Assembly: GCF_013414195.1 (NCBI RefSeq) | Contig: NZ_JAATTV010000002.1 | Span: forward strand, 124,001-188,000 | DNA length: 64,000 nt | Reading direction: 5' to 3' | Source of the DNA: Psychrobacter sp. BI730 | Lineage (GTDB): Bacteria; Pseudomonadota; Gammaproteobacteria; Pseudomonadales; Moraxellaceae | Part shown: one piece after another, positions 27,781 through 36,862 of the stretch | Numbering within the stretch: position 1 is the stretch's first letter | Layout: the number at the start of each line of letters is the position of its first letter | Position numbers and translations under genes: made by a program | Notes under the pieces: generated by a model | What the model saw: the letters and a program-made list of their open reading frames with translations, nothing else | What the model was told of the DNA's origin: nothing | The model's database searches: none

Positions 27781-28230
27781 CTACCAGCGCTCACGGCGGA
27801 CAAATACTAACCACGAGACAAAAATACCGACTAATAGACTGATCAGAACGGTAAACGCACCGTATAGAAATAACTGTCCTTTACTCTCGTAAACCAAGAC
27901 ATTTACTTGGGTCTGCAAGTCGTTCACTTGCCGCTGTAATTGTGCATTACGGCTAAGCAATTCTTGATTGGCAGCTGACAATGCTTTAGTAGATGGTTGC
28001 AACTGTGCCGCCAAGGTATCATTGATATCTAGCGCTGAGTTTTTTGTTGGTAAAGCGCGCGCCGCTATTGGGCCAGTCAACGGCAGCACTGCTGTCGGAT
28101 CGGTTGCATCGACAGCAGGTGTTATGGGCGCAGCAGGTGCAGCCTGCGCCGAAACGGCTGTCACTAACATGAGACCAATCAGGGCACTTTTGTAGCAACA
28201 GGCAGGTGAAAAAGAGACTCTCTGGATCAC
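27781..28230 (-). CDS. Coiled-coil membrane protein, translationally coupled to yciI
   Basis: 149 aa. A signal-like N-terminus (SALIGLMLVTAVSAQAAPA) is followed by a Pro/Ala/Thr stretch. A coiled coil then spans about residues 85-115 (SRNAQLQRQVNDLQTQVNVL) and a C-terminal membrane helix ends in VRRERW. The coil-helix-basic-end layout resembles the C-terminus of YgiM/TIGR04211 proteins, but there is no SH3 domain here. It starts at GTG 28230, which overlaps the stop of the YciI gene in GTGA. Possibly envelope-associated; function unknown. Confidence 0.7.
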   Translation of the reverse strand: MIQRVSFSPACCYKSALIGLMLVTAVSAQAAPAAPITPAVDATDPTAVLPLTGPIAARALPTKNSALDINDTLAAQLQPSTKALSAANQELLSRNAQLQRQVNDLQTQVNVLVYESKGQLFLYGAFTVLISLLVGIFVSWLVFVRRERW

Positions 28231-28553
28231 GATGCAGCTACTTGATCATTACTGTCAGTTGGTGCTGGTAATGCTTGAACAAATGGTTTGATATCGACAT
28301 GACTATACACGCCATCACGTAAGTAAGGCTCATCGTTTGCCCATGCTTGAGCCGCTTCGATAGAGTCAAAATCTGCAATGATTAAGCTGCCAGACATATC
28401 ACTTTTTCCATGCTCGATAGGCGTTGGACCTGCGATAACAAGGCGTCCCTCTTGGTGTAGCGCTTTTAAGCGTTCAATATGTTCAGTACGAGTGATCAGA
28501 CGTTGTGCACTGCTATTAGCCACGTCATGACCAATGATGGCAAATAAAGACAT
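28227..28553 (-). CDS. yciI: YciI family protein
   Basis: 108 aa, ferredoxin-like YCII domain. Signatures: FAIIGHDVANSSAQRLITR at the start (with the conserved His-Asp), HIERLKALHQEGRLVIAGP in the middle and DFDSIEAAQAWANDEPYLRDGVY near the end. The family includes enzymes that act on small aromatic or halogenated compounds, but most members, including E. coli YciI, lack a known reaction. It lies between yciB and the coiled-coil gene on the minus strand, close to the rnm (yciV) gene. The yciV-yciB-yciI neighbourhood recalls the E. coli trp region, without the trp genes. Confidence 0.93.
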   Translation of the reverse strand: MSLFAIIGHDVANSSAQRLITRTEHIERLKALHQEGRLVIAGPTPIEHGKSDMSGSLIIADFDSIEAAQAWANDEPYLRDGVYSHVDIKPFVQALPAPTDSNDQVAAS

Positions 28554-28657
28554 GAGACTTCCTTAGTGAATAATAAAAAAGTAATGATGAGCTTATGTGG
28601 GCTTAGTATAAACGTCATAGCGACAATGTGATTGCTGCTATGACAAGGTAACAGAAA

Positions 28658-29209
28658 TTATTTCGTGGCTTTGTCTGTTAGGGCAGGGTTGAGATGCTTT
28701 TTCAACACGGCAAATTGAGCCACGACAAACACCAGCATAATTGGAATCCAGCCATAGGTCTTAAAGTTGATCCATGCTTCATCTGACATTGTGAACGCTG
28801 TGATATAATGTAGTACAGCCATTAGGGCAAAAAACAGCGCCCAAGCAACGGTCAGCTTTTTCCAGCCGCTAAGCGTCAGGGTGAATACCTCTTTCATAGC
28901 AAGCTGCATTAATGGCTTATTAATAGCGGCACTGACGAATAGCGTCAATGCAAAAATACCATTGATAATGGGCGATTTCCAACGCAAATAAATATCATCA
29001 CGCAGCAGTAATGTGCCGCCGCAGAATAAAATCGTTAATAATAAGACAACCCATTGCTGCTTATCAAACTTACCTTTTTGACGAATAAAATGAATGGCGT
29101 AAACGATAATAGTGGCGACGAGCAAAGCCCCTGCCGCTGCTAAAATACCGTTATAACGCGCCGCGATAAAAAAGGCAATTAAGGGAATAAAGTCTAATAA
29201 TGCTTTCAT
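28658..29209 (-). CDS. yciB: Inner membrane septation protein YciB (IspZ)
   Basis: 183 aa, about five membrane helices. The start at ATG 29209 gives MKALLDFIPLIAFFIAARYN, the standard family N-terminus; a TTG at 29230 would add seven odd residues. Further signatures: KWSPIINGIFALTLF-like RWKSPIINGIFALTLF, WKKLTVAWALFF and DEAWINFKTYGWIPI. The family affects cell envelope integrity and septation, and interacts with cell-division and elongation proteins in E. coli and Shigella. Divergent from the rnm gene. The ribosome binding site is weak. Confidence 0.93.
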   Translation of the reverse strand: MKALLDFIPLIAFFIAARYNGILAAAGALLVATIIVYAIHFIRQKGKFDKQQWVVLLLTILFCGGTLLLRDDIYLRWKSPIINGIFALTLFVSAAINKPLMQLAMKEVFTLTLSGWKKLTVAWALFFALMAVLHYITAFTMSDEAWINFKTYGWIPIMLVFVVAQFAVLKKHLNPALTDKATK

Positions 29210-29500
29210 AGCAAAGGGTATGTCCAACAAAAACGTATGGGGTAGTTTACACGTCTACCGCACCAAAAAAAAGCAATCAACACGATAATCATGCGATATA
29301 CGCAACCTATAGAGTAATACTTTCTTATTGCGCCTGATGACCATGCCACTGGCCAAATATAAACACAAATACAGCACCGATAACGGCTAAATCTACAGAA
29401 TCATCAAGACAAACTACAACGCACATAATCGTAACAATGACTGTCTGCTAACTAGCTTTTATTCTACTCTTATTTTATTTGAAACTTTAAGGCTCAGCGT

Positions 29501-30382
29501 ATGAAAATTGACTTACATTGCCACAGTACTTGTTCAGATGGTACCTATGCACCGACCGAGGTCATACAACGTGCTCATTCAGCGGGCATCAACGTATTGG
29601 CATTGACTGACCATGACACGCTAGCAGGGATTGACGAGGCAAGGGTCGCTGCCAGTGCCTGCGATATGCAGATTATTAATGGCGTTGAAATCAGCTGTGA
29701 ACATACATTAAGCGGTGGTTACGGAAAGAATAAATCCACTAATAAAATTATTCACGTACTTGGACTGGACTTTACTGATCGCGAAAAAATGCACGCAACG
29801 CTGCAGCAACTGCAAGACAGTCGAGCCACTCGTGGTCAGCGTATCGCTGAAAAATTGAGTGAATTATTAGATATTAGTTATGATGAGCTATGGCAAGCAG
29901 TGCTCGATAAAGCAGGCGGTAACCCACAAGCAGTCGGGCGCGCCCATATTGGACAGGTATTGTTTGAGCGCGGTGAAGTCAAAACCGTTCAAAAAGCCTT
30001 TGATAAGTACCTAGCAGATAATAAACCTGCTTATGTAGCAATCGAGGCGTTGACGATGCAGCATGGTATCGAGCTGATTCACGCTTGCGGCGGCAAAGCG
30101 GTGCTCGCACATCCTACGCGATATCAATTGTCAGCGACACGCGTGCGTAAATTGATTGAAGAGTTTGCGCAGCTGGGCGGCGATGCTTGTGAGCTACCAG
30201 CCACCAGTGAGCCAATCAGCACTCGCCGAATGGTTGATCGTAGCATTGCTGAGCATGGTTTGGCGGCATCTATTGGTAGTGATTTTCATGGTAGCAATAT
30301 GCCATGGCGACGTTTGGGCGATGTTCCTACTTTAAATGATGATCAGCAAGGGGTTTGGGAGTCTTTTGCAACGCTTGCTTAG
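29501..30382 (+). CDS. rnm: PHP-domain phosphoesterase / 5'-3' exoribonuclease RNase AM (YciV)
   Basis: 293 aa, full length. The metal-binding PHP motifs are all present: DLHCHSTCSDGTYAPTEV, ALTDHDTLAG, GVEISCEH and, near the end, GSDFHGSNMPWR with the final His. VLAHPTRY carries a further ligand. In E. coli this enzyme degrades short RNA and 3',5'-nucleoside bisphosphates and matures the 5' ends of rRNA. It starts at ATG 29501 with TTTAAGG upstream. It is divergent from yciB with a 291-base spacer. A GC-rich inverted repeat lies 57 bases after the stop. Confidence 0.94.
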   Translation: MKIDLHCHSTCSDGTYAPTEVIQRAHSAGINVLALTDHDTLAGIDEARVAASACDMQIINGVEISCEHTLSGGYGKNKSTNKIIHVLGLDFTDREKMHATLQQLQDSRATRGQRIAEKLSELLDISYDELWQAVLDKAGGNPQAVGRAHIGQVLFERGEVKTVQKAFDKYLADNKPAYVAIEALTMQHGIELIHACGGKAVLAHPTRYQLSATRVRKLIEEFAQLGGDACELPATSEPISTRRMVDRSIAEHGLAASIGSDFHGSNMPWRRLGDVPTLNDDQQGVWESFATLA

Positions 30383-30439
30383 TGAGTAGGATTTACCTTG
30401 TTACAGTTACTTCTAATAAGGTTGTTTTCAGTAGCGATA

Positions 30440-30469
30440 GGGCCTTATTTATCATGATGAATAAGGCCA
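30440..30469. other. Inverted repeat after rnm
   Basis: GGCCTTATT and AATAAGGCC pair around TATCATGATG, itself nearly palindromic. There is no T-run on the plus strand but TTTTT on the minus, so the role in rnm termination is uncertain. It lies in a 293-base spacer otherwise without visible genes. Confidence 0.45.
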
Positions 30470-30675
30470 AAAATAGCTACATAAACATAATTACATTCAT
30501 AGAGAAATTATTGGGAAATAAATGCGTAAAATAGATTGATAATAAGGCTAGAACTTGTAACACTTGATATGGAAGTTTCAGAGCGAATAGTATGCTTTGG
30601 CTTTGATTCTAGCGCTTATATATTCAACGCACTTACACCTTTTAATGTATTTATACTCTCTGCGGTAGCCCTTCT

Positions 30676-32133
30676 ATGGCTGTATCGATATCCCATCTAG
30701 GTTACAACAAAATCTCTCAAATGATCTTTGAGTGGCAGGCTGCTGACCGAACATCGCTGATGGCCTTATTTATCGTGTTAGAAGTGTCATTGCATTGGTT
30801 CTGGTGCTTGTATGTCTGGTGGCAGCAAGATGCGTTAAACACCTATGTGAACATACATTATTTATATCCATTATGGCTTGGGATTAGCTTCGTCGGACTG
30901 TTCTTTTTATGTATGGTCAAAGGCTTATTTCACTCAAGCAACGACAACGAAATTGTTTTAAGCAGATGGCAGATAGCTTTGGTCTTGGTTTACACCGCCT
31001 ACATTTCTACTGTTATTGTGATGATAGGGTACAGCAGTCTGTTTGCAGGCGTGTCGCTCGTCGGCGCTGCTATGCTAGGTATGATGTTGATCAGGCGCCG
31101 CTATGCTTGGCGTATGTTTTGGCTGCATATTATCTTGATGCTATTAGCGATCATGTCACCTTACTTTGGTATCAGTTTGCCCAATTTACGCCAGTTTACC
31201 GTTATTCATCCCATGCTTGAGAGTCATAACTATCTAACTTATAACGAGATTATGGCCGCTGAAAATGCGGTTGCTGCGTTGGCTTTTGAAAACAACGTCT
31301 TAAATTGGGATAGTATCAGCGAGTTACAGCGTTCATCGGCATTTTTTTGGCGGTCGACGCACTTATATTTAGCGCTGCCGAAAGCAATTTTTATCGTCTA
31401 TATGTTCCGTGCCTTGCTATTGGTATTAGATGATAGTCGGTTTGAGACCCTGCGACACGCCAATCAGGACGAGCTTACTCAGCTTAAAAATCGTCGCTAC
31501 GGTCTGAAAAAGATGAAGTATGCCTTGGCTACTGTGCGAGAATATCAAGACTTAAGCGTCATGCTGTTAGATTTGGACTGGTTCAAACAGATTAACGATA
31601 ATTATGGACACGATGTAGGTGATCAGGTTCTGATTGAAATCTCGCAGACGCTATCGCAGTCGTTAACAGATAAGACTATTATCAGTCGCTATGGCGGCGA
31701 AGAGTTTTTAATTGTCCTACCAGACACGAAGCATGATAGCGCTATGATGATTGCCGAGCAATTACGGCTAAATATTGCTGAACATGTCATGAAGATTGAA
31801 GGTCTGGCTGATTTTAATGTGACAGCAAGCTTTGGGCTATATACCTTAACTCATGAAGAGCGAGATTGTATCGCGCAAGGCTACAAAACGATCACACAGC
31901 AAAAGACCGTCGCTCGAACGTCACCTCTTATCAAGCCAATTGCTACTCAGCGTGCGGAAAGCCAAATAGCTTCAATGCAAAAGCTGCCTAGTGATATCTG
32001 CCAACGTTTAATTAGCACAGCAGATAAAGCCCTGTATGAAGCCAAGCACCGTGGTCGCAATCAAGTTGTCAGTGCAAATGAGATGTGGGCCGAAAAAGAA
32101 GGCGGTAAGCAATGGCTCTATAAAAGCTGTTAG
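30676..32133 (+). CDS. Membrane-anchored diguanylate cyclase
   Basis: 485 aa. About five or six membrane segments in residues 28-255 form a sensory membrane domain I cannot assign to a named family. The GGDEF domain (about 265-475) makes c-di-GMP from two GTP. It has LTQLKNRRYGLKKM, MLLDLDWFKQINDNYGHDVGD, and the signature SRYGGEEF (GGEEF at 340-344), all intact. There is no RxxD inhibitory site: the equivalent position reads SLTD. An unusual ~40-residue insert (roughly 395-445, rich in Gln, Thr and Ser) separates TASFGLYTL from the closing DKALYEAKHRGRNQV. Starts at ATG 30676. The gene is monocistronic and convergent with truD. Confidence 0.92.
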   Translation: MAVSISHLGYNKISQMIFEWQAADRTSLMALFIVLEVSLHWFWCLYVWWQQDALNTYVNIHYLYPLWLGISFVGLFFLCMVKGLFHSSNDNEIVLSRWQIALVLVYTAYISTVIVMIGYSSLFAGVSLVGAAMLGMMLIRRRYAWRMFWLHIILMLLAIMSPYFGISLPNLRQFTVIHPMLESHNYLTYNEIMAAENAVAALAFENNVLNWDSISELQRSSAFFWRSTHLYLALPKAIFIVYMFRALLLVLDDSRFETLRHANQDELTQLKNRRYGLKKMKYALATVREYQDLSVMLLDLDWFKQINDNYGHDVGDQVLIEISQTLSQSLTDKTIISRYGGEEFLIVLPDTKHDSAMMIAEQLRLNIAEHVMKIEGLADFNVTASFGLYTLTHEERDCIAQGYKTITQQKTVARTSPLIKPIATQRAESQIASMQKLPSDICQRLISTADKALYEAKHRGRNQVVSANEMWAEKEGGKQWLYKSC

Positions 32134-32158
32134 TCATTAACGATCAGCCATTAATAAA

Positions 32159-32201
32159 CAGCCATACTGCTAACACTATATAAGTATTATCGGTATGGCT
32201 G
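32159..32201. terminator. Inverted repeat between convergent dgc and truD
   Basis: CAGCCATAC and GTATGGCTG pair around a 25-base AT-rich loop. It lies between convergent genes, where a shared terminator is expected, but neither side has a strong T-run. Confidence 0.5.
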
Positions 32202-32252
32202 ATATTCTATTGCTTAGTCCAATTTAGATGCCAGTTTCATTAATCCATCCAA

Positions 32253-33578
32253 TCAAGAAGCTAATTGCTGTACCAAGCTTGCGAGCACACTTGTGGCAAA
32301 GCTACCCGTCGTCAAAGTAAAGTTTAATACCAGCGTCTGATCGTCCGACCATTCCCAGCTTAACGCCTCAATCGGTAGACGTAGCGCTCGTCTTTGCGCC
32401 TTAATATCGCGCTGCTCTAATCCAGTTGCCAGTTGCATGAGTAGGGGGCTGTGTTGTACTACCTCGGTCTCTAAATCTGCAGCGCTACCGGTGACTTTAT
32501 CGTTACCCGTGCCCCATAGCACAGCAGTTGGATGAATATCGCCACTGTCAATACGAGCATGCAACGTATCATCTAGTGTCTCACTAGTGAATATTGATCC
32601 TGAACCATCCAAATTAAACACTTCACCTGCTAGGCCAGTGTTCCAGCTACCATCACGTACCCGTGCTGCCAATATCTCATTAAATATCAAGCTACGTGCA
32701 GCAGACAATTCCATCGTATTTTGCTCGCGCGGGGCACGCTTACGTTTGCTCTTTTTTGGCTGCGGGCGAGGCTCTCGCGGTGGACGAGCAAACAGTGATA
32801 AAGCCTCTCTGACGTTATTACCTTGACGCCCAAAACGCTGGGGACCAAAATAATTGGGTACGCCGTTTCTACCAATGCGTGTTAAATGCTGCTCGACGGC
32901 CTCTTTTGCAGATAGTAGTTGCTCGGGTGATGCGTTACTTCCGTCATCAACATTTTCGTCACCAACGCTCGCAAACTGAATATCACGTAAAGTAATGACA
33001 AATTGATTGGCACGGTGCGTACCGCGATTGAGTTTTTTATTGTGCCAGTGCTGGGCAAGGATAGTGACAGTCTCATTTTCGCCGATGTCTACTGGTGCAA
33101 ACTCAGTAGGCGGTAATTGTTTTTTTGGTATACGAAGGCTAAACCACTGGGTCGTCAACGCATGACGATCCTTCAACCCTGAGTAGCCGACGTCACGCAA
33201 TGGAATGTCTGCCCACTCTGACAGTAGTTTCGCCAGATAAGCAGTATTTATGCCTGATTTTTCGATATGCAACCATAAATGCTCACCTTCACCAGTGAAA
33301 TCTAACGGCAATAGCTCATTAACGATAAAATCAGTCGTATTGGCTTTATAAGTCGCTTGCTGTATTGGCTGTAAACTTGGCTGTGGCAAATTTGCAGTGT
33401 CTGTAATAGTGGCAATATCAATATGAGCTAGGTCAATTTTCTCACTGGCTGTTTGGTCATTAGCTTTTTGTTCATTGCCGTTTTGAGCAACACTTGTTCG
33501 ATCAATAGTGGCAGCTTGGCTCTCTAAACTGGCTTGAGAATTAGTAGTTATTTCGTTTTGGTTGTCTTGAGAAGTCAT
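32253..33578 (-). CDS. truD: tRNA pseudouridine(13) synthase TruD
   Basis: Isomerises U13 of tRNA-Glu to pseudouridine. 441 aa, about 90 longer than E. coli TruD. The catalytic motif is YSGLKDRHAL with Asp137; other signatures are FVITLRD, NYFGPQRFGRQGNNV and, near the end, RALRLPIEALSWEW. The first ~75 residues (rich in Asn, Gln, Ser and Thr) precede the conserved ATYKANTTDFIVNELL and look disordered. Only the first Met is available in this extension, and the ribosome binding site is weak, so a downstream non-ATG start is possible. A basic RPQPKKSKRKRAPRE insert lies in the TRUD domain. Minus strand, divergent from the Rieske gene. Confidence 0.93.
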   Translation of the reverse strand: MTSQDNQNEITTNSQASLESQAATIDRTSVAQNGNEQKANDQTASEKIDLAHIDIATITDTANLPQPSLQPIQQATYKANTTDFIVNELLPLDFTGEGEHLWLHIEKSGINTAYLAKLLSEWADIPLRDVGYSGLKDRHALTTQWFSLRIPKKQLPPTEFAPVDIGENETVTILAQHWHNKKLNRGTHRANQFVITLRDIQFASVGDENVDDGSNASPEQLLSAKEAVEQHLTRIGRNGVPNYFGPQRFGRQGNNVREALSLFARPPREPRPQPKKSKRKRAPREQNTMELSAARSLIFNEILAARVRDGSWNTGLAGEVFNLDGSGSIFTSETLDDTLHARIDSGDIHPTAVLWGTGNDKVTGSAADLETEVVQHSPLLMQLATGLEQRDIKAQRRALRLPIEALSWEWSDDQTLVLNFTLTTGSFATSVLASLVQQLAS

Positions 33579-33821
33579 AAGGTCGTCTTTTATTTTGTTT
33601 ATTAATAATGATTAGAAGTAAAAAGAGTGCGGAAAGCAAAGTCGCATAATTACGTTTTGCAACGCAGCAAACATACAAAAAAACATCGTGTGTGAGGCGC
33701 TCTTGCTACTATCAATGCATAGCATATTAAAAATAATAGGATAAGTTGAATTTGTCTGGTTGGTTACGGTCATTTTCAACCTGCTGTCATTAGACATCAT
33801 TATAACTGTTAAGGAAGCATT

Positions 33822-35471
33822 ATGACCGACGCAACGATCAACACAGTCACCATCAGTAAAGCGGATATCCCAAGCGGAGGTATGAAGTCGTATAAGCAAG
33901 AAGACGATAGTATCATTTTAATCACTCGCGATGACGATGAGTTCCGTGCATTCGATGGTAAATGCCCACATGCGGGTGCAGATTTGGGTAACGGATTACG
34001 CTGTGGCAATCGGGTAGTTTGTCCTTGGCATCATGCAACTTTTGATAGCCGCGATGGCTCACTATTAGAGCCGATAGCGACAAAGGGCTTGACCCAGTAT
34101 GAGCTGACTCACGATGGTGACAATCTGACAGTCGATACCTCAACTCAGTTAACGGGGCAGATCGAAAGTAATAAATTGACTGATACCCATACTCTTATCG
34201 TTGGTGGTGGCGGTGCAGGATTTATGACAGCCGACCAGTTGCGTCAGGGTGGCTATGGCGGCAAGATTACGTTGATTAGTAAAGATGATAAAGCTCCTTA
34301 CAACCGACCTTTATTATCTAAAGCATTTTTGGCAGGTAAGATGGACGAGGATAAGCTGCTATTGGGCGGTGTTGACTGGGCTAATAATAACAATATTGAG
34401 TTACGCCTCAACCAAACGGTTAGCGAAGTGCTACCCAATGAAGCGACCGTCGTCATCGAAGATGATGATGGCAACAGCGAGCGACAAACTGCAGACTTCT
34501 TGGTTGTCGCCACTGGTGCTGAACCAAACTTACCACCTATTACAGGTGCTGACATAGATGGCGTATATACGCTACGCAGCATGAATGATGCCAAACTAAT
34601 TAAAGCGGCCAGTCATGATCAGCGCGTGGTAATCATTGGTACAGGTTTTATCGGTATGGAAACCGCTTCGGCATTAGCGCAAGCAGGCACGACCGCTTCT
34701 ATCACAGTGATTGGTCAAGGTAGCCGCGTGATGGGCAATATTGTCTCTGAAACGGTGAGTAACGCCTTAATTAAGTTACATGAAGAGAAGGGCATCAATT
34801 TTGTGTTTGACGCAACCGTCAATGAAATCACTAAGATTGACCGTCAAGTGGACAAGGATGGAGATAACAATAATCAGGCTTTCTCAAATGTAGGCGGTGT
34901 CACGCTGGCGAATGGTGAGCATATTGATGCCGATATCGTGATATTGGGTACTGGCGTGTCTCCACGTACAGAGATATTGAGCGAAGTTAACGATCCAGAT
35001 GGTGTACAAGTCGATGCGCATCTACAGCTGCGCGATGGCGTCTACGCGCTAGGTGATATTGCAAAAGCCAGCAATAAAATGGGTCGCATGCGTATCGAGC
35101 ATTGGCGCGTGGCGCTGCAGCATGGCATGGTCACAGCTGCTGCAATCCTAAGTGACGACAGTGTTGACTCACTGGAAACGCGTATTCCTTTCTTCTGGAC
35201 CATGCAATATGGCAAGAGCCTACGCTATAGCGGTCATGCCGAGACACCAGATCACAATATCCTACTTGGTACGCCAGATACGCATGATTATATAGAATAC
35301 TATTTCGATGATGAAGGCGAAGATACACGGGCTAGTGCCGCAAGTACGCTTGGACGTGATAAAGAGCTGGTTGCCTTCTCCGAGCTATTACGCCGTGGTC
35401 ATGCACCGACACGCGCTCAGCTCAATGCAGGGTTTGATATTATTGAGCAAGCGCATGCATTATCGCCCTAG
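33822..35471 (+). CDS. Rieske-type FAD/NAD(P) oxidoreductase (AIFM3-like)
   Basis: 549 aa. An N-terminal Rieske [2Fe-2S] domain (about 10-105) has CPHAGAD (Cys48, His50) and CPWHH (Cys67, His70), the correct CxH...CxxH spacing. Then a pyridine nucleotide-disulfide oxidoreductase domain has VGGGGAGFMTADQLR (FAD), VIIGTGFIGMETASAL (NAD(P)H), and GVYALGDIA (FAD). The fusion resembles AIFM3-type and ferredoxin reductase-like proteins. It probably passes electrons from NAD(P)H via FAD to the cluster, but the acceptor is unknown. No C-terminal redox cysteine pair like that of glutathione reductase was seen. The start ATG 33822 has TTAAGGA upstream. Confidence 0.9.
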   Translation: MTDATINTVTISKADIPSGGMKSYKQEDDSIILITRDDDEFRAFDGKCPHAGADLGNGLRCGNRVVCPWHHATFDSRDGSLLEPIATKGLTQYELTHDGDNLTVDTSTQLTGQIESNKLTDTHTLIVGGGGAGFMTADQLRQGGYGGKITLISKDDKAPYNRPLLSKAFLAGKMDEDKLLLGGVDWANNNNIELRLNQTVSEVLPNEATVVIEDDDGNSERQTADFLVVATGAEPNLPPITGADIDGVYTLRSMNDAKLIKAASHDQRVVIIGTGFIGMETASALAQAGTTASITVIGQGSRVMGNIVSETVSNALIKLHEEKGINFVFDATVNEITKIDRQVDKDGDNNNQAFSNVGGVTLANGEHIDADIVILGTGVSPRTEILSEVNDPDGVQVDAHLQLRDGVYALGDIAKASNKMGRMRIEHWRVALQHGMVTAAAILSDDSVDSLETRIPFFWTMQYGKSLRYSGHAETPDHNILLGTPDTHDYIEYYFDDEGEDTRASAASTLGRDKELVAFSELLRRGHAPTRAQLNAGFDIIEQAHALSP

Positions 35472-35732
35472 TACTATCAAGCAATAAGTATTAGTATCTG
35501 GGGCATGTCATCAATTAGCACATGAACACATTTAGTGGTCTTAAAATGGCTAAATTTTGCTAAACATCGTCAGAAATCTTGCAAATATGTTCATATTAAC
35601 GGCAATTTCTTCCTCGTTTATCTACAATTTTTCTCATTTTAAGCCTCACAATCTAATTAATGACGTGCCCTAGGCTGGCTTAGGGATCTAAGTCAGTTTT
35701 TTTATACATGAACAAAAAAGGAAAATTATAAT

Positions 35733-36356
35733 ATGAGCGAAAATAATATAAATAACAGCAATATAAACACAGACCATTTTGATAAAGAGTCGGTATTTCT
35801 ACGTGAAGCGACATTAGATGATATTGGCGCACTTGAGCAGTTATTGAATTGCTGCTATCGTGAGACGGCAGGTTGGACCAATGAGGCCGACTTAATCGGC
35901 GGTATCAGGACTACATCAGCGGAGCTCGCTGCTGTTATCAATGATCCTAATCACTATTACTTCGTTTATCCGAAAACCACAACTGGCGACCGTGATGAAG
36001 AAGAAACGGGTGAAATACTTGGCTGTATCGCTGTCGATATCAAAACCAATGCTGACGCAAATAAGAAAGCTTATATCGGCATGTTTGCGGTACATCCTTT
36101 GCTACAAGGGAAGGGTGTTGGCAATGTGATACTACATGCAGCTGAGACCTTTGCAGATCGCCACTTACAGTCACTGAATCAGCCTAGCCGACTGACTATG
36201 TCTATCCTAAGTCATCGTCCTGAGCTTTTGGCTTACTATCAGCGCCGTGGTTATAAGTTCAATGGTAATAAAATGCCGTTTCCAAATGATGGCAATAATG
36301 GCGAGCCAAAGCGTGATGATTTAGAGCTATTAGAACTAGAAAAAGTCATTAGCTAA
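35733..36356 (+). CDS. GNAT family N-acetyltransferase
   Basis: 207 aa. The acetyl-CoA binding motif is visible as MFAVHPLLQGKGVGNVILHAAE (R/Q-x-x-G-x-G/A type). It is preceded by strands VFLREATLDDIGALEQLL and ILGCIAVDIK, and followed by LTMSILSHRPELLAYYQRRGY, the closing GNAT helix. An Asn-rich N-terminus of about 25 residues precedes the fold. The substrate cannot be predicted. ATG 35733 has AAAGGAAA upstream at a suitable distance. It stands alone; 261 bases of featureless AT-rich spacer separate it from the Rieske gene. Confidence 0.9.
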   Translation: MSENNINNSNINTDHFDKESVFLREATLDDIGALEQLLNCCYRETAGWTNEADLIGGIRTTSAELAAVINDPNHYYFVYPKTTTGDRDEEETGEILGCIAVDIKTNADANKKAYIGMFAVHPLLQGKGVGNVILHAAETFADRHLQSLNQPSRLTMSILSHRPELLAYYQRRGYKFNGNKMPFPNDGNNGEPKRDDLELLELEKVIS

Positions 36357-36400
36357 TCAAATTGGCTTAGTAAAAAACACTAAAAAATATTCTATCTAAA

Positions 36401-36613
36401 TTAACCCCAGAAATACCCAAAAGTCATAAACAGACCAATACTCAGCAGCATAAATGCCACAATAATTAAGCGCTTGAACCAGTTAAATGCTGGCAAGCGC
36501 GTGGCATTATCATCCGACATTAGGTAAGCAAACAAAAACAATAGGCTTGCTGCCAAGGTCATAATGCCAAGCCCAATCGGTAATATAAATAAGTACACCT
36601 GCCACACAGTCAT
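36401..36613 (-). CDS. Small two-helix membrane protein
   Basis: 70 aa, two hydrophobic helices (about residues 5-31 and 46-68) joined by a charged loop MSDDNATRLPAFNWFKR. GAGGG touches the first ATG, so initiation at the in-frame GTG two codons later (36607) is equally likely. No family recognised. It may be expressed with gor only if transcription reads through the spacer and terminator, which are on the other side, so it is probably independent. Confidence 0.6.
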   Translation of the reverse strand: MTVWQVYLFILPIGLGIMTLAASLLFLFAYLMSDDNATRLPAFNWFKRLIIVAFMLLSIGLFMTFGYFWG

Positions 36614-36793
36614 CCCTCAACGGTCAGTATTAAGCGCATCATAACAGCATCGGGATTGCGCTGTCAGTATGCCTTACTTTAAATTTTCCAATACAAATAA
36701 TGATTAGAAAGTACAGTAGTCACCAAAGCGATATAAAAGTAATGAGTCAGTTTTAGACCTACGAAGCTATATGCTTACGTCATGACTGACAAT

Positions 36794-36825
36794 AAAAAAG
36801 GACGCTCAAACGGCATCCTTTTTTA
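36794..36825 (-). terminator. Terminator of gor
   Basis: AAAAAAGGA-GC and GC-TCCTTTTTT pair with mismatches near the loop TCAAACG. Lies about 38 bases downstream of the gor stop on the minus strand. Confidence 0.85.
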
Positions 36826-36862
36826 TAATAGCTAAGACTAAGAGAAACGTTAAACAGTGAGC

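Noticed and set aside
30440..30469. Inverted repeat after rnm as an intrinsic terminator
   Set aside because: It is followed by A-run, not T-run, on the plus strand, so I list it only as an inverted repeat.
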